Assembly: GCA_910577255.1 (NCBI GenBank)
Contig: CAJTMH010000008.1
Location: 1-64,000 of the forward strand
DNA from: an uncultured Duncaniella sp.
Lineage (GTDB): Bacteria > Bacteroidota > Bacteroidia > Bacteroidales > Muribaculaceae
Direction: 5' to 3'
Length of the DNA: 64,000 nt
Of this stretch, positions 31,201 to 37,961 are shown in pieces (within the stretch, counting starts at the first letter, position 1; each line of letters starts with the position of its first letter). Made by a program: the position numbers and the translations under genes. Below the pieces are notes generated by a model. It saw nothing but the letters and a program-made list of their open reading frames with translations, searched no databases and was not told the origin of the DNA.

Positions 31201-33542
31201 TCTACGCAGTTCACACTAACGTCTACGCGGCGCACATTGCCCTCTTGGTCTTTTACAGCCACAACAAAGCTGCGCTGTCCGGCTCCGTCAAACCAATCAG
31301 TAAAATCAACCGAGAACTTAAAATCTTGGAGAGTGGCCGAACTACGTTCGTTGGTGAGGATTTCTGTTTTAAGCAATACGCCTGTGTTGGCATCGCTCAC
31401 AGAAATTTCGGTGATGTTATTGACAACTTCTTCCTCGCCCATGCGCGTTACGCTTCGGGCGGCGAAGCGGCCTACAATCTTGCCTCCGGCGGCTCCGTAG
31501 ATTGTCTGACTCTCAAATCTGACGGCGAACGAGGTTGCATCAGTGCTTCCACCTCCACCGCCGAGAGGAACTGTAAGAGGACTGCCGATTGGCTTGCGTT
31601 TGGCATTGACCGGCTGATAGGTCTTGGAATTGCCGTCCTCGCTGAAACTTTCCTCGAAGTCTACGATTATACGCTCGTATGCGCCGCCGGTGCTGAATGC
31701 GTCCGTGCCTCCCTCAGTTGGAACATCGTTGGCAACAAGGTCGGTGCCTCCACCGCCGAAGTCTTTCCATGCCTCGGCATTGTCGGCACTCGCTTTGTCA
31801 AGAAGCTGCTTGGCTTCCCAAACATGTTCACCTGCATTGATGCAGTATGTGATTACAAGGCCGTCCTTGAAGTAGTCGATACCTTTGCTCTCACACAGCT
31901 TACGCAAGGCGGCGACCGCACTCAGTAGAGAATACTCGCTACTGCCGGTCTGCTCTTTGCAGAGTTCGTTAATATTGAGGATTGTTTCTTCTCCTGCGCT
32001 CTGTCCAGCTACGTCAAGCCAATTGTCGAGGTTGGCATAACTGTCTGCATCATCGCTGAGGCCGATGTATTGGAATGTGCGCCAACCTTTGGCACTTGCC
32101 GCAAAGGTGATTTGCACACCAATGCTTACGGCATCTTTCGCGATTGCATATTCGATTGCACTCTGCTTGGTGTCGTATGTCGGAGGATTGGAGGGAAGTT
32201 CATCGCCGTTGGCAAGTCGGGCGGCAGTTACGTTGTAGCAGTTGCCGACAGACGAACCGTTGCCGAATGCTTTCCAATTATCATCTGCACCAATGCCGTT
32301 GTCTGGGTCATTGCCCACAAATTGCATAGCTTTCCAACCAACTTCACTATCAAGATATGTAACAACGCTACCGGGTTTAATTACTTCTGTAACGTTATCA
32401 AGGTATGTTGCGACATCGGAGAATGTCATACTGCCGGTTGTTTCAAACAGCTCGTTGATATTGACAAATGTGGTAATTGAAAATGCCTTTTTCAGCCGCT
32501 CGATATTTCCCGCGTTTAGTTTGCCTTTATCCCCGGGATAAGCCGTTGAGGAGGTTTCACCAAGAGCAAGGTCAGTTCCGGTAACTACCATTTTGCTACC
32601 GCTCCAACGATATGACTTGTTGTTGGTCTTGTCTACATACAACTTGTCGCTTGCAGGTATCCTGCCGTTTAACGAAATTTCGCCGAAAGAGTCTGCATTA
32701 TACCAATTGCTGTAATAATTGACTGTAATGTCTAATCTGTGAGGTTTTGCTATAAAGCAGCCTGTAACGCTGTTAAACATCACATCTACCTCTCCCGTAA
32801 TTGACTGAGTTTCGGGTGTCGCAACAATAGTCACAAAACCGTCAAATTCTTTGACATCATCCATCGCACCAGGTATGAAGCGAGTTGGAATGAGGCCATT
32901 GTCGCCAATGGGGGCTATGCCTCCTGGTAGACCTTTGCTGTCAGTAATGGATTTGATTGCGGCTGCGTTCTTGGATATGGAGGAGTCATGTACATCAACA
33001 CGACCTTTTAGTGTCGCGATATTGCCTGTGTTGGTGTTTATACCATTGCCGAGTGTTGTCTGCTGTGTCTTTATACCGCTGATTTCAGTGTCGTGTGCAT
33101 CAACTCGCTTTTCAAGACTTTCGTGCTGACCGCGCAAAGTAGACAAATCCTCTCGGAGATTATCAACCTGTTCATTGTCCACAACAATCTCATAAAGTTT
33201 GTTGATAGGCTCACACACCCAATCACCACCACTGCCGACATACATTCTGAACAGAGCCTTGCCCTGCTGAACGGTCAGTTCGAGGTCTGCAATGTCTTTG
33301 TCCGATGCGGAAACACCGGCAAACCAACCGTCATGCGGTTGCGGGTAAGCTTCGCGCAGGGCAGCAACGGACGCAAACAATCCTTTGTTCACACCCTTGA
33401 TGTTCTTTGCTTCAAGCCAACCCTCAACTATTAGGTCGTGGCCTATACGGGCATTGCCCTGAATGTTGGCATCGCCTCCGGCCGATACATTGCGCCCAAC
33501 CGCAACATCACCGTCTATTTGTTTTGTTGGAATTGAACTCAT
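25215..33542 (-). CDS. giant tail fibre/adhesin, DGR target protein
   Basis: This 2775-residue receptor-binding protein is diversified by the retroelement. The N-terminus (about 1-60) is a virion-attachment segment with repeated VGRNVSAGGDANIQG strands, then a coiled coil (about 130-190). The middle holds many fibre modules, a LamG/concanavalin-like domain (about 1020-1220) and leucine-rich-like repeats (about 2020-2150). The C-terminal domain has the C-type-lectin layout used by DGR targets: GYW, then SRVVLRSG, then the variable codons. In this sequence the variable repeat has lost one base, so the last 34 residues are read in another frame (RTRAAALVWPSEGD). With that base restored the frame would continue to 25201 and end GARLAFRGRL and a few more residues, the conserved DGR ending. 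Confidence 0.9.
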   Translation of the reverse strand: MSSIPTKQIDGDVAVGRNVSAGGDANIQGNARIGHDLIVEGWLEAKNIKGVNKGLFASVAALREAYPQPHDGWFAGVSASDKDIADLELTVQQGKALFRMYVGSGGDWVCEPINKLYEIVVDNEQVDNLREDLSTLRGQHESLEKRVDAHDTEISGIKTQQTTLGNGINTNTGNIATLKGRVDVHDSSISKNAAAIKSITDSKGLPGGIAPIGDNGLIPTRFIPGAMDDVKEFDGFVTIVATPETQSITGEVDVMFNSVTGCFIAKPHRLDITVNYYSNWYNADSFGEISLNGRIPASDKLYVDKTNNKSYRWSGSKMVVTGTDLALGETSSTAYPGDKGKLNAGNIERLKKAFSITTFVNINELFETTGSMTFSDVATYLDNVTEVIKPGSVVTYLDSEVGWKAMQFVGNDPDNGIGADDNWKAFGNGSSVGNCYNVTAARLANGDELPSNPPTYDTKQSAIEYAIAKDAVSIGVQITFAASAKGWRTFQYIGLSDDADSYANLDNWLDVAGQSAGEETILNINELCKEQTGSSEYSLLSAVAALRKLCESKGIDYFKDGLVITYCINAGEHVWEAKQLLDKASADNAEAWKDFGGGGTDLVANDVPTEGGTDAFSTGGAYERIIVDFEESFSEDGNSKTYQPVNAKRKPIGSPLTVPLGGGGGSTDATSFAVRFESQTIYGAAGGKIVGRFAARSVTRMGEEEVVNNITEISVSDANTGVLLKTEILTNERSSATLQDFKFSVDFTDWFDGAGQRSFVVAVKDQEGNVRRVDVSVNCVDVTVEISKALHECRVSVGAGMTTLNSFYIFPRNTLGGTGGGIDAIIEILWDGEWRELGRANIQKTFSQDISINPSNVLGGGEKMQHGSYLLRIHGYAPQAKVTGNYVYTSIMCVDSSKTTEPIVSIHYDAKTFDDELNGTVALYDTANLQVAAYTAASVSGNTQVSVKANGETIQTFNAASSSTYSVKYQIQGYTNGDNIEFIAEGRWTEANGKVHTDKSHPIVVTVDGSAIDVQIKSGAAFGYDFALRTNADVDKTITDKGVTMAVTGANWRTNGFVSYLGQNAFRIAENMRATIPYYLYSKQTNESAGNAIQFSFATDNIKDKDALLMHSYDPATGTGFYVKGNVAGIYCAKGVKHQRQERKFRSKEKITMAVVVEPASRAIQRGSEKYSTIKMYLNGEEVACLGYIPGQNAISQNTPIMLDGREGDFYLYYVMAYESYYEWSQAFNNYLAKLTDVNAMIAEFESEDVLDTINRPSLDKLKAKGMPYYVVVAPQKVFDEFDGDTNTSTKFTCTLFYFNPEYPELNFKATNVQWRRQGTTSAKRPIKNDRFYLNKPVNKADKIVITLLTPNENTELGRKAIALAAKNFVLVRPDAIPVQIITVKVDYSDSSNANDCGVCDMMNNTFKAMGSAYQTPAQRSYDGTFTKGDLHIEGCKMDHSTKNHPIAAFRSTNEQLTDAWFHAKGNWKEDKGEQLALGFKDTPGYNKGCLNYGDFIEFFGRRDETLSQIEARFKTTEGLDTDAVYLLSQYCGRDYAFMRHNGTAWQRSTGSMKQVGGKWVVTGDVLNPVVGFELLSYQGFCWWKGVSGIDDMMKMEADKSSWVQKLVNSGDVSADTFPKWTQYFECMVDDDQLQIDLAYGRKVPYELFRMLRFCHDCDMIAAVDGKENRWQIVENTTKVNNWKNDLWQYASPQSLYAYTLFTDYLAATDQRAKNMQPMWFLEDGQSVTNGVYSAEHAVRMYLNKVYDCDTCNGKDNDGGCTVDPEADPNRMTDDNYVNPYAGYGSILFNNVAIVPTVYLDATHSGNQQLSLETVAAAMRSAKTNVDGVDMIPFSPEGAQYFFVEKRLKFWKKLISSYDGERKYIESVVKSDDIYFYALQGLGLTALPQFIEQRWRIRDGYYQTGQFFSGVLSGRTSCASSNARIRIVAAKTGYFGVGHDASGQLDEVVFLEAGQEHYFTKFSHTEYALLYIYQADRIAEIDLSEISLDSSFNFQVMTLAEKIVIGSENRQDVSIGSAVPISSMPLGSLPFLRELDVRNTTVASIDASTCPRLEIIRATGTPLQNCSVAETSPVSVLELPDTMTEISLVNLPNLSYPGGLTIAGLSNVTKLMISGCPKIDAMAMIKNIVAEAGHIKSIGLRDVNITASVEILRSLKATNAFGLDENGNDIAADKTVEGIGKQCSGLTGRWILAELIEDNDVDGVAGLNSLKAYFPALDLYNSQFSIIRCSDLVDAPGEKWGNLDNMTGALYSAAYRRSGHPLRIFENSWACRADYNAKAQRLELRRLSRANFNFMLDGSEIDLADVAGAGYDIMHLLGHGWYKGVNDYKNQDKYYVWSSCDNEPLSTANVRNIHRLGDLLYSESQGVYVDADTTVGMNVADLLGQGSNVNVYRVDVEGMKQVRWPGMNNQTMGCVFTDADGNVVGVFQMAVSNTNFDFTIGSYIFEKVPQGAKWFYFTTFKELDESEVHTVDSESIEAIEPEWTEIKSPKALNEEIEDGSVFGTYPITIDGLGLPRSISSGRSRRGTGTSTINPNWLYDDEGNAIELPTGTINYCMKDFQNLARLRGKGYQLQDYEQHKETSILWWALNGHSDEQSIVGRGQHDGLLNQADSIGMADTQSSGNVWNSILGIKGYVGCDSEWMDNIALNVTSFKEFFKNKGVEVASFPIDGVAHIFNPITGKERTVQCLTSGGGNCVVRLVHGAKCDVLPSRTIGDTSQYIVSFCAGYWYTHSRSRVVLRSGPIRVRTAASLVRARVTLARTRTRAAALVWPSEGD
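25234..25348 (-). repeat. DGR variable repeat (VR), 115 bp
   Basis: This is the 3' end of the fibre gene, aligned to the template repeat at 24287-24402 with offset 947. Relative to the template there are 14 substitutions, all at template adenines (A to G, T or C), and one missing base, at an AAC codon that became CC. The last shared bases, GGCGCTCGTCTG, are unchanged. The pattern is diagnostic of adenine-specific mutagenic retrohoming. Confidence 0.93.
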
Positions 33543-34174
33543 TGTAGTGCTGTTTTAGAAATTTCGGAGAGCGCCGATGATTTCTCGGACTCGCCTAATG
33601 TGAGTAATACTAATGACGCGGCAGCATAAACCACGGCTGTGTAACAGCGTTCACAGATGTCTATACCCTCATCGCGGTCTATTTTCGGATAAGGGAGATA
33701 CTGCGCTCGGCGCACATACGCTCTTTCGCTTTTGCAGGAGTAGAACTCCAACGCGCGGCCTTCGGGTCGTATCGTGATTACGCAGACCGGCTTTTGTGCT
33801 GTGCCTCGCAATGCTTTTATGCGCTGACGTTGCAATGCATATTCGGGGTCTGTGGTGCTTATTGCCGTGAATACAGCTTTCTCCCAATCGCTCATTTCAA
33901 AGACGATAAGGCGCATGAAGTCATGCGGCAACAGAACCCAACCGCTTTCGAGGTCGCCCCAATATATGGCATCGCCGAAATTGTGACCCTGTTCCAAAAG
34001 GTATGTCGGTGCGTTTGTATGCACTCTAACAACAGCTTCCAAAATCTTGCTTCTCACAATATCGTCAAGCGCAAGAGTGTCTATGTCGTCAGTCTGCAAC
34101 AACTGCTCACTCGTCATATTTTGGTCGAGGCATACGCGCACATCGCGCATTACATCGTGAATGTTATATACCAT
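33539..34174 (-). CDS. structural/connector-type protein before the fibre
   Basis: This 211-residue protein has no motif I can name. It begins MVYNIHDVMRDVRVCLDQN and has a cysteine pair near the end (DICERCYTAVVYAAASLVLLTL) with a hydrophobic helix. Its stop overlaps the fibre start (ATGA, 33539-33542), so the two are translationally coupled. Location between capsid and fibre genes suggests a head-tail or fibre-anchoring component. Confidence 0.6.
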   Translation of the reverse strand: MVYNIHDVMRDVRVCLDQNMTSEQLLQTDDIDTLALDDIVRSKILEAVVRVHTNAPTYLLEQGHNFGDAIYWGDLESGWVLLPHDFMRLIVFEMSDWEKAVFTAISTTDPEYALQRQRIKALRGTAQKPVCVITIRPEGRALEFYSCKSERAYVRRAQYLPYPKIDRDEGIDICERCYTAVVYAAASLVLLTLGESEKSSALSEISKTALQ

Positions 34175-34187
34175 AGCGTCATGTAGT

Positions 34188-34841
34188 TTATTCTTCTACG
34201 CTTTCGCTCTCGGTGCTTTCGCCGCCGTTAAGGGTGTCGAACTTTGCGCCAACGAACTTAACACCATGCTCTGATGCGGCTTTCTGCGCGGCATCGTAGG
34301 AGCGGACTTTGTAGGAAGAAATGTTGAATTGCTCTTGCAGGTATGCCTGTGCGTCTTGGAGGCAGCTTGCTTCAATGATTGTGAGGCCGTCTGCCGCCTC
34401 ATCGTTTGCGACTTCTTCGGCTGACGCTGTTGCTTCCTCGGCAGATTGTTCTGCTTCGGGGACAGGAGCCGGTGCAGGGCTTTCGGCCTCCTCGACTTTG
34501 GCCTCAACCTCGGCAGGTGCAGGCGCAGGAGCTTCGGGAGTCGGAGCGACTGTTTGGGGTTTAGGTGCCGGTGCTTGGGGCTTCGGCTTTGCGGCTTTTG
34601 TTGGCTTCGCAACATCGGGCAACGCGGTTCTGCGCAAAAGAATGATGCGACCTTCCTTGAAATAGGTGCTTTGCTCAATCACTTTCTGAATGAAAGGATT
34701 GGCCGTGGTGTACTCGGCAGGAGTAACACCATACGAAGTAAGCGCTCCGCCGGTGAAATGTACCCTTACAGTAGCGGCTCCGGCTTTAATCTGTGCGACC
34801 CAATCAACAAGTCGGGGTGCGCCATAAGTGATTTTTTCCAT
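34188..34841 (-). CDS. head-associated protein with Pro/Ala-rich linker
   Basis: This 217-residue protein starts at the ATG at 34841; the longer frame to 34958 would translate through the terminator at 34876-34915. Residues 1-75 form a small domain (YGAPRLVDWVAQIKAG, VRVHFTGGALTSYG, IILLRRTALPDV). A long Pro/Ala/Lys/Glu-rich linker at about 80-150 is followed by a C-terminal domain (about 150-217) with LQEQFNISSYKVRSYDAAQKAASEHG. It follows the major capsid gene and probably encodes a head-completion or decoration protein. Confidence 0.6.
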   Translation of the reverse strand: MEKITYGAPRLVDWVAQIKAGAATVRVHFTGGALTSYGVTPAEYTTANPFIQKVIEQSTYFKEGRIILLRRTALPDVAKPTKAAKPKPQAPAPKPQTVAPTPEAPAPAPAEVEAKVEEAESPAPAPVPEAEQSAEEATASAEEVANDEAADGLTIIEASCLQDAQAYLQEQFNISSYKVRSYDAAQKAASEHGVKFVGAKFDTLNGGESTESESVEE

Positions 34842-34875
34842 TGTCTTATATGGGGTTTGAGATTTGTTGAATGAA

Positions 34876-34915
34876 AAAAGTGGCGGTAAGGCGTTGGCCG
34901 CCCTCCGCCACTTTT
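34876..34915 (-). terminator. terminator after the major capsid gene
   Basis: AAAAGTGGCGG (34876-34886) pairs with CCGCCACTTTT (34905-34915), 11 bp, and on the minus strand it is followed by more T residues. It lies between the capsid stop and the next gene and should reduce read-through to the connector and fibre genes. Confidence 0.82.
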
Positions 34916-34938
34916 CCTGTTTAATTTGATGATACGGG

Positions 34939-36471
34939 TTAGTCTGCGATGATTTCACCTGTGAACTCTACCCAACCGCCTGTTTCACCCTTGTACTGCC
35001 ACATCTGACCGTTCTGTGCGGCGGCATTGATGCCGGGGCAGTCCTGTGTGAGCAGATATACGCGGCCTTCAACGAGGTCGGCACCGACAGGAGCTTCTTT
35101 GCTCTCCCAAATGGTGTAGGTGGTGGCACCGGCATTTGCCTTTTCGCCCTCACCGTCAATCCAAATGTGACAAGCGCCTTTGAGTGCGAGGCCGTCCCAC
35201 ACAACGATACCCTTGCGAGTAGCTTCTTCGCCCTCCACACGGTCGTTGAACTCGTGCTGCTGCGAGTAGATGTAGTGGACGAGGCGGTCTTCGCCTATGA
35301 GGGCGCCGGAGTTGGAATAGCCGAGAGTGTCAAGAGTAGGCTCACGCTTGATGTCGATGTCGCCGAACACGGTGTGAATGCTTGTGACAGTCCAACCGAT
35401 AGGGTTCGTCTTGGTGACAATCTGAATTTCCTTGTGCTTGCTGAAGTCGATGCACTGCAATTCTTCAAGGAGGTTCTTACCTGCAAGGAGCAGGGCGGTC
35501 TTGGGAACATCTTCGCCGGTGAAATACATCTTGGCAAGGGCAATGAGCTTCTCGTAAGTCCATGTACCTGCGTGCTGCAGTTCGCGCTTGAACTGCCAAC
35601 GGATACCCTCGGTGAAGTAAACCATCTGTTCGCCGAGCTTGGGCACCTTGACAGGGAGCTTGCCTTTGATACCCGTCCACAGGGTGCGGTTGCCGGCACG
35701 CTTGAAATTAAGGATTGCCTGTTCTGCGATGAGGCTCTGCGTGAACGGAATGTGCTTCTTCTGTGCCTCGAAGTAGTCGGAAACAACTTGGTTCATGCCA
35801 CGCTTCTGAAGATATACAATAGAGGGGCGAGGCACGATGAGGTCGGGGTCTACTTCTTTCTGCGTTTCATACATCGCATTGGCGAGAAGTTTCACCTTTG
35901 AACCGGCAGGAATGGCAGGAGTTGTGCAGAAAGCATCGGTCTCGTTTGTTTTCGGACCATTGACTGCACGAACTACGGGGTTGTCGGTGGTTGTGTCACG
36001 GCCTGTAACAAAGAGCATGAGGCTCTTGCCGGGGGTAACGGTCTTGCCATCGGGAGCATAGCCGTCCACATCGGGGACGAGAAGTGTGTGATAGTCGCGC
36101 GGAATGTTTTGGTCGCTTGCCGCAAGGGGAAGTACGAACTGAGCCTTTGAACTTGCTGCGACTGCGGTGTCCGTTGTGAGGGAGCTGCGCTGTTCGTCAA
36201 TCATGAAGTGTTCAACTTCGGGGCTGTTGACCTTGACTTTCTTTGCTTTGAGCATAAGCGACATGAGTGCCGTGTCCTCGCTTTGGAAGCGGAACAGTTG
36301 GTCGTCAATGTCTGTTTCTACGAGATTGCCTGGTGCTATGCCGCCTGTTGCGCCCGCTACAGTGCTGACGGTAGTGGCTTGACCCGGTGCTTGGGACTGC
36401 ACCCCGGCTGTGCCGGGAGAGGTGGGAACTGCCGCTCCCGAACCTACAGTTACGTTTTCGATTTCTGCCAT
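34939..36471 (-). CDS. major capsid protein
   Basis: This 510-residue protein is the best candidate for the HK97-fold capsid subunit, by length, position behind a scaffold-like gene and sequence. An N-terminal Ala/Gly/Thr-rich arm (about 1-55) is followed by FQSEDTALMSLMLKAKKVKVNSPEVEHF, then a beta-rich core, a long helix QSLIAEQAILNFKRAGNRTLW at about 238, and WDGLALKGACHIWIDGEG near 425. A C-terminal domain (about 440-510) with LLTQDCPGINAAAQNGQMWQ looks like an inserted or appended beta domain. The arm is duplicated in the mini-gene immediately upstream. Confidence 0.8.
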   Translation of the reverse strand: MAEIENVTVGSGAAVPTSPGTAGVQSQAPGQATTVSTVAGATGGIAPGNLVETDIDDQLFRFQSEDTALMSLMLKAKKVKVNSPEVEHFMIDEQRSSLTTDTAVAASSKAQFVLPLAASDQNIPRDYHTLLVPDVDGYAPDGKTVTPGKSLMLFVTGRDTTTDNPVVRAVNGPKTNETDAFCTTPAIPAGSKVKLLANAMYETQKEVDPDLIVPRPSIVYLQKRGMNQVVSDYFEAQKKHIPFTQSLIAEQAILNFKRAGNRTLWTGIKGKLPVKVPKLGEQMVYFTEGIRWQFKRELQHAGTWTYEKLIALAKMYFTGEDVPKTALLLAGKNLLEELQCIDFSKHKEIQIVTKTNPIGWTVTSIHTVFGDIDIKREPTLDTLGYSNSGALIGEDRLVHYIYSQQHEFNDRVEGEEATRKGIVVWDGLALKGACHIWIDGEGEKANAGATTYTIWESKEAPVGADLVEGRVYLLTQDCPGINAAAQNGQMWQYKGETGGWVEFTGEIIAD

Positions 36472-36498
36472 AGCGTTATAAAATTAAATGTAAATTGT

Positions 36499-36657
36499 CT
36501 ATTTATCGGTTGATACTATGTTACCCGGCTTGATGCCGCCTGTTGCTGATGCAAGATTGCTGACGGTTGTCGCGCATCCCGGAAGCTGCGTTTTCAGTCC
36601 TGCACTACCTTTGGTGGGTTGCAGAGGCTTTTCGACAAATTTGATATGTTCACCCAT
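36499..36657 (-). CDS. 52-residue paralogue of the capsid N-terminal arm
   Basis: This short gene lies between scaffold and capsid genes; its ATG overlaps the scaffold stop (TAATG). The product matches the capsid N-terminus over about 39 residues: GSAGLKTQLPGCATTVSNLA versus GTAGVQSQAPGQATTVSTVA, then ATGGIKPGNIVSTD versus ATGGIAPGNLVETD. It stops where the capsid core would begin. Coding is supported by the conserved frame, the precise fit between neighbours and the matching TCCGG-type codons. It could be a decoy or plug of the arm, a vertex-specific subunit, or a relic of capsid gene duplication. Confidence 0.75.
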   Translation of the reverse strand: MGEHIKFVEKPLQPTKGSAGLKTQLPGCATTVSNLASATGGIKPGNIVSTDK

Positions 36658-37397
36658 TATCGCGCTCCGTCTGCAATGTCAAAGATTGAACCTTTATCAC
36701 GAGAGGGCGCAGGTGCATTGTTGGCTCCGCCCAAAGTCGGAGTGCCGTCACCGCGCTTAGGCTTGCGAAGCTTTGCCTCAGCTTTGGCATTCTTGCCTCT
36801 GATTTCGCCCTCCTCACTTGCGGCGGCGATGTCTGCATCGTGATTGATAGCTTTGAGAGCCATGTCGATTGTTTCGGGTTTGATGATACCGATTACAGCG
36901 TCATTCGTAACCTCCTTAATCCAATCGGCGGCAGCGTCTATCTGCTCATCGGTAAGACCGAGTTCCTGCTGTTTCTGCTCAAGCATAGCAAGGGTGGCTT
37001 TCATATTCTTTTCCCACTCCTCTTCAAGTCCTTTCTGCTTGGCCATGCGGTCGATGTATTCTTTGTTGCTTGCAGAATACTCGTCCATCTTTGCAGGGTC
37101 ATCGAGCATTTCCTTTACACCGTCAATGCCGATACGGTTAATGAGTGACGTCCACGGGTCTTTGCCCTGCGCCATGTCCGTAATGAACTGAGCGCTGTGG
37201 GGGTCATTCGCAAGCATATCAGTCAGCTTGCGTTCGCGCTCCTCGTAGCCCGATAACTTGTTGTCATATTCGTCATAATCGTCACTGATTTGGCCGAATA
37301 AGGCTTCATCATCGGCATACTCTCTGTCGGGGTATTTCTTTTTCAGTCGTTCGCCAAATTGGTCACGTCTGCTCTTAACTTGCTTTTCCTCAGCCAT
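36657..37397 (-). CDS. capsid scaffolding protein
   Basis: This 246-residue protein is highly charged and helical with acidic coiled-coil stretches (about 30-70 and 115-155) and a basic C-terminal tail (NAKAEAKLRKPKRGDGTP), the typical composition of phage scaffolds, whose basic end docks on the capsid subunit. It precedes the capsid genes and has the late-type promoter at 37436-37477. No protease motif is visible. The assignment rests on composition and position. Confidence 0.72.
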   Translation of the reverse strand: MAEEKQVKSRRDQFGERLKKKYPDREYADDEALFGQISDDYDEYDNKLSGYEERERKLTDMLANDPHSAQFITDMAQGKDPWTSLINRIGIDGVKEMLDDPAKMDEYSASNKEYIDRMAKQKGLEEEWEKNMKATLAMLEQKQQELGLTDEQIDAAADWIKEVTNDAVIGIIKPETIDMALKAINHDADIAAASEEGEIRGKNAKAEAKLRKPKRGDGTPTLGGANNAPAPSRDKGSIFDIADGAR

Positions 37398-37435
37398 AGT
37401 TTCAAATTGATGTTACATGGGTGTTTAATCTATGG

Positions 37436-37477
37436 CAAAGTTAAGGGTGTTAAATGGGTCGGCATCGTTATCTTTTG
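37436..37477 (-). promoter_or_regulatory. phage late promoter for the scaffold-capsid operon
   Basis: The minus strand carries CAAAAGATAA (37477-37468), exactly 24 bp, TAACTTTG (37443-37436). The ATG of the scaffold gene lies 39 bp downstream. This is one of the best matches to the shared element in the window. Confidence 0.75.
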
Positions 37478-37490
37478 AGTTGCTATGTTG

Positions 37491-37498
37491 TATCTTTG
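37491..37498 (+). promoter_or_regulatory. possible rightward promoter of the terminase genes
   Basis: TATCTTTG (37491-37498) is a -7 box for the rightward terminase genes, with the ATG 32 bp downstream. I see neither the CAAAAGATAA element at the correct distance nor a TTTG at 19-21 bp. It may need an activator or be weak. Confidence 0.4.
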
Positions 37499-37529
37499 TA
37501 TTGAGTTTAATACCTTAAAGTGCAGCGCA

Positions 37530-37961
37530 ATGAAGTCCTTCGGAAGTGTTTTGGCCTTTACTCGCGAACGCAATGCAGCGTTGCTAAAGGCATATCGAGA
37601 GCAGGTAGATGCAGCGAGTTTTGTTCGGTTGAACGAAATCGGCGAGAAGATTGTTAATTCTCCTTCTCCCCGGTTTTGGGTATCAGAGGAACGTGCGGCT
37701 GCGGTGGTGTCTGCTATTATGCGAGGGAAGCCGGTGTTGGAAACGATGCGCCCGACAAAACGAGAAATGTTTGAGGAGATACACCGCAGGGTAATGGCTC
37801 TAAAAGAACAGCACCCCGATTGGCACCTGTGTCAGTTGGTCTTTAATGTTGTCAATTCTCCCGCACCCAAATTCTATATGGAGGTTTCATCAGCACTTGA
37901 AAGGTTATTCAAAATCCGCAACGGCTGGTACGACAATGGAAAAGGAAATTACAGTTTCTAA
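37530..37961 (+). CDS. putative small terminase subunit
   Basis: This 143-residue protein lies directly upstream of the large terminase and overlaps its start by 26 bp, the usual place for the DNA-recognition subunit. The internal repeat is notable: VNSPSPRFWVSEERA and, about 60 residues later, VNSPAPKFYMEVSSALE, suggesting two similar helical units. Between them are helices with PTKREMFEEIHRRVMALKE. ATG at 37530 is used; 37485 is the first possible start. I know the pattern from other Bacteroidales phages as a conserved upstream partner of the terminase, but no biochemical role is established. A second candidate is the gene at 63455. Confidence 0.6.
   Translation: MKSFGSVLAFTRERNAALLKAYREQVDAASFVRLNEIGEKIVNSPSPRFWVSEERAAAVVSAIMRGKPVLETMRPTKREMFEEIHRRVMALKEQHPDWHLCQLVFNVVNSPAPKFYMEVSSALERLFKIRNGWYDNGKGNYSF

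Noticed and set aside
30906..31928. 340-codon rightward open frame opposite the fibre
   Set aside because: It is a shadow of the fibre gene, with no recognisable domain.
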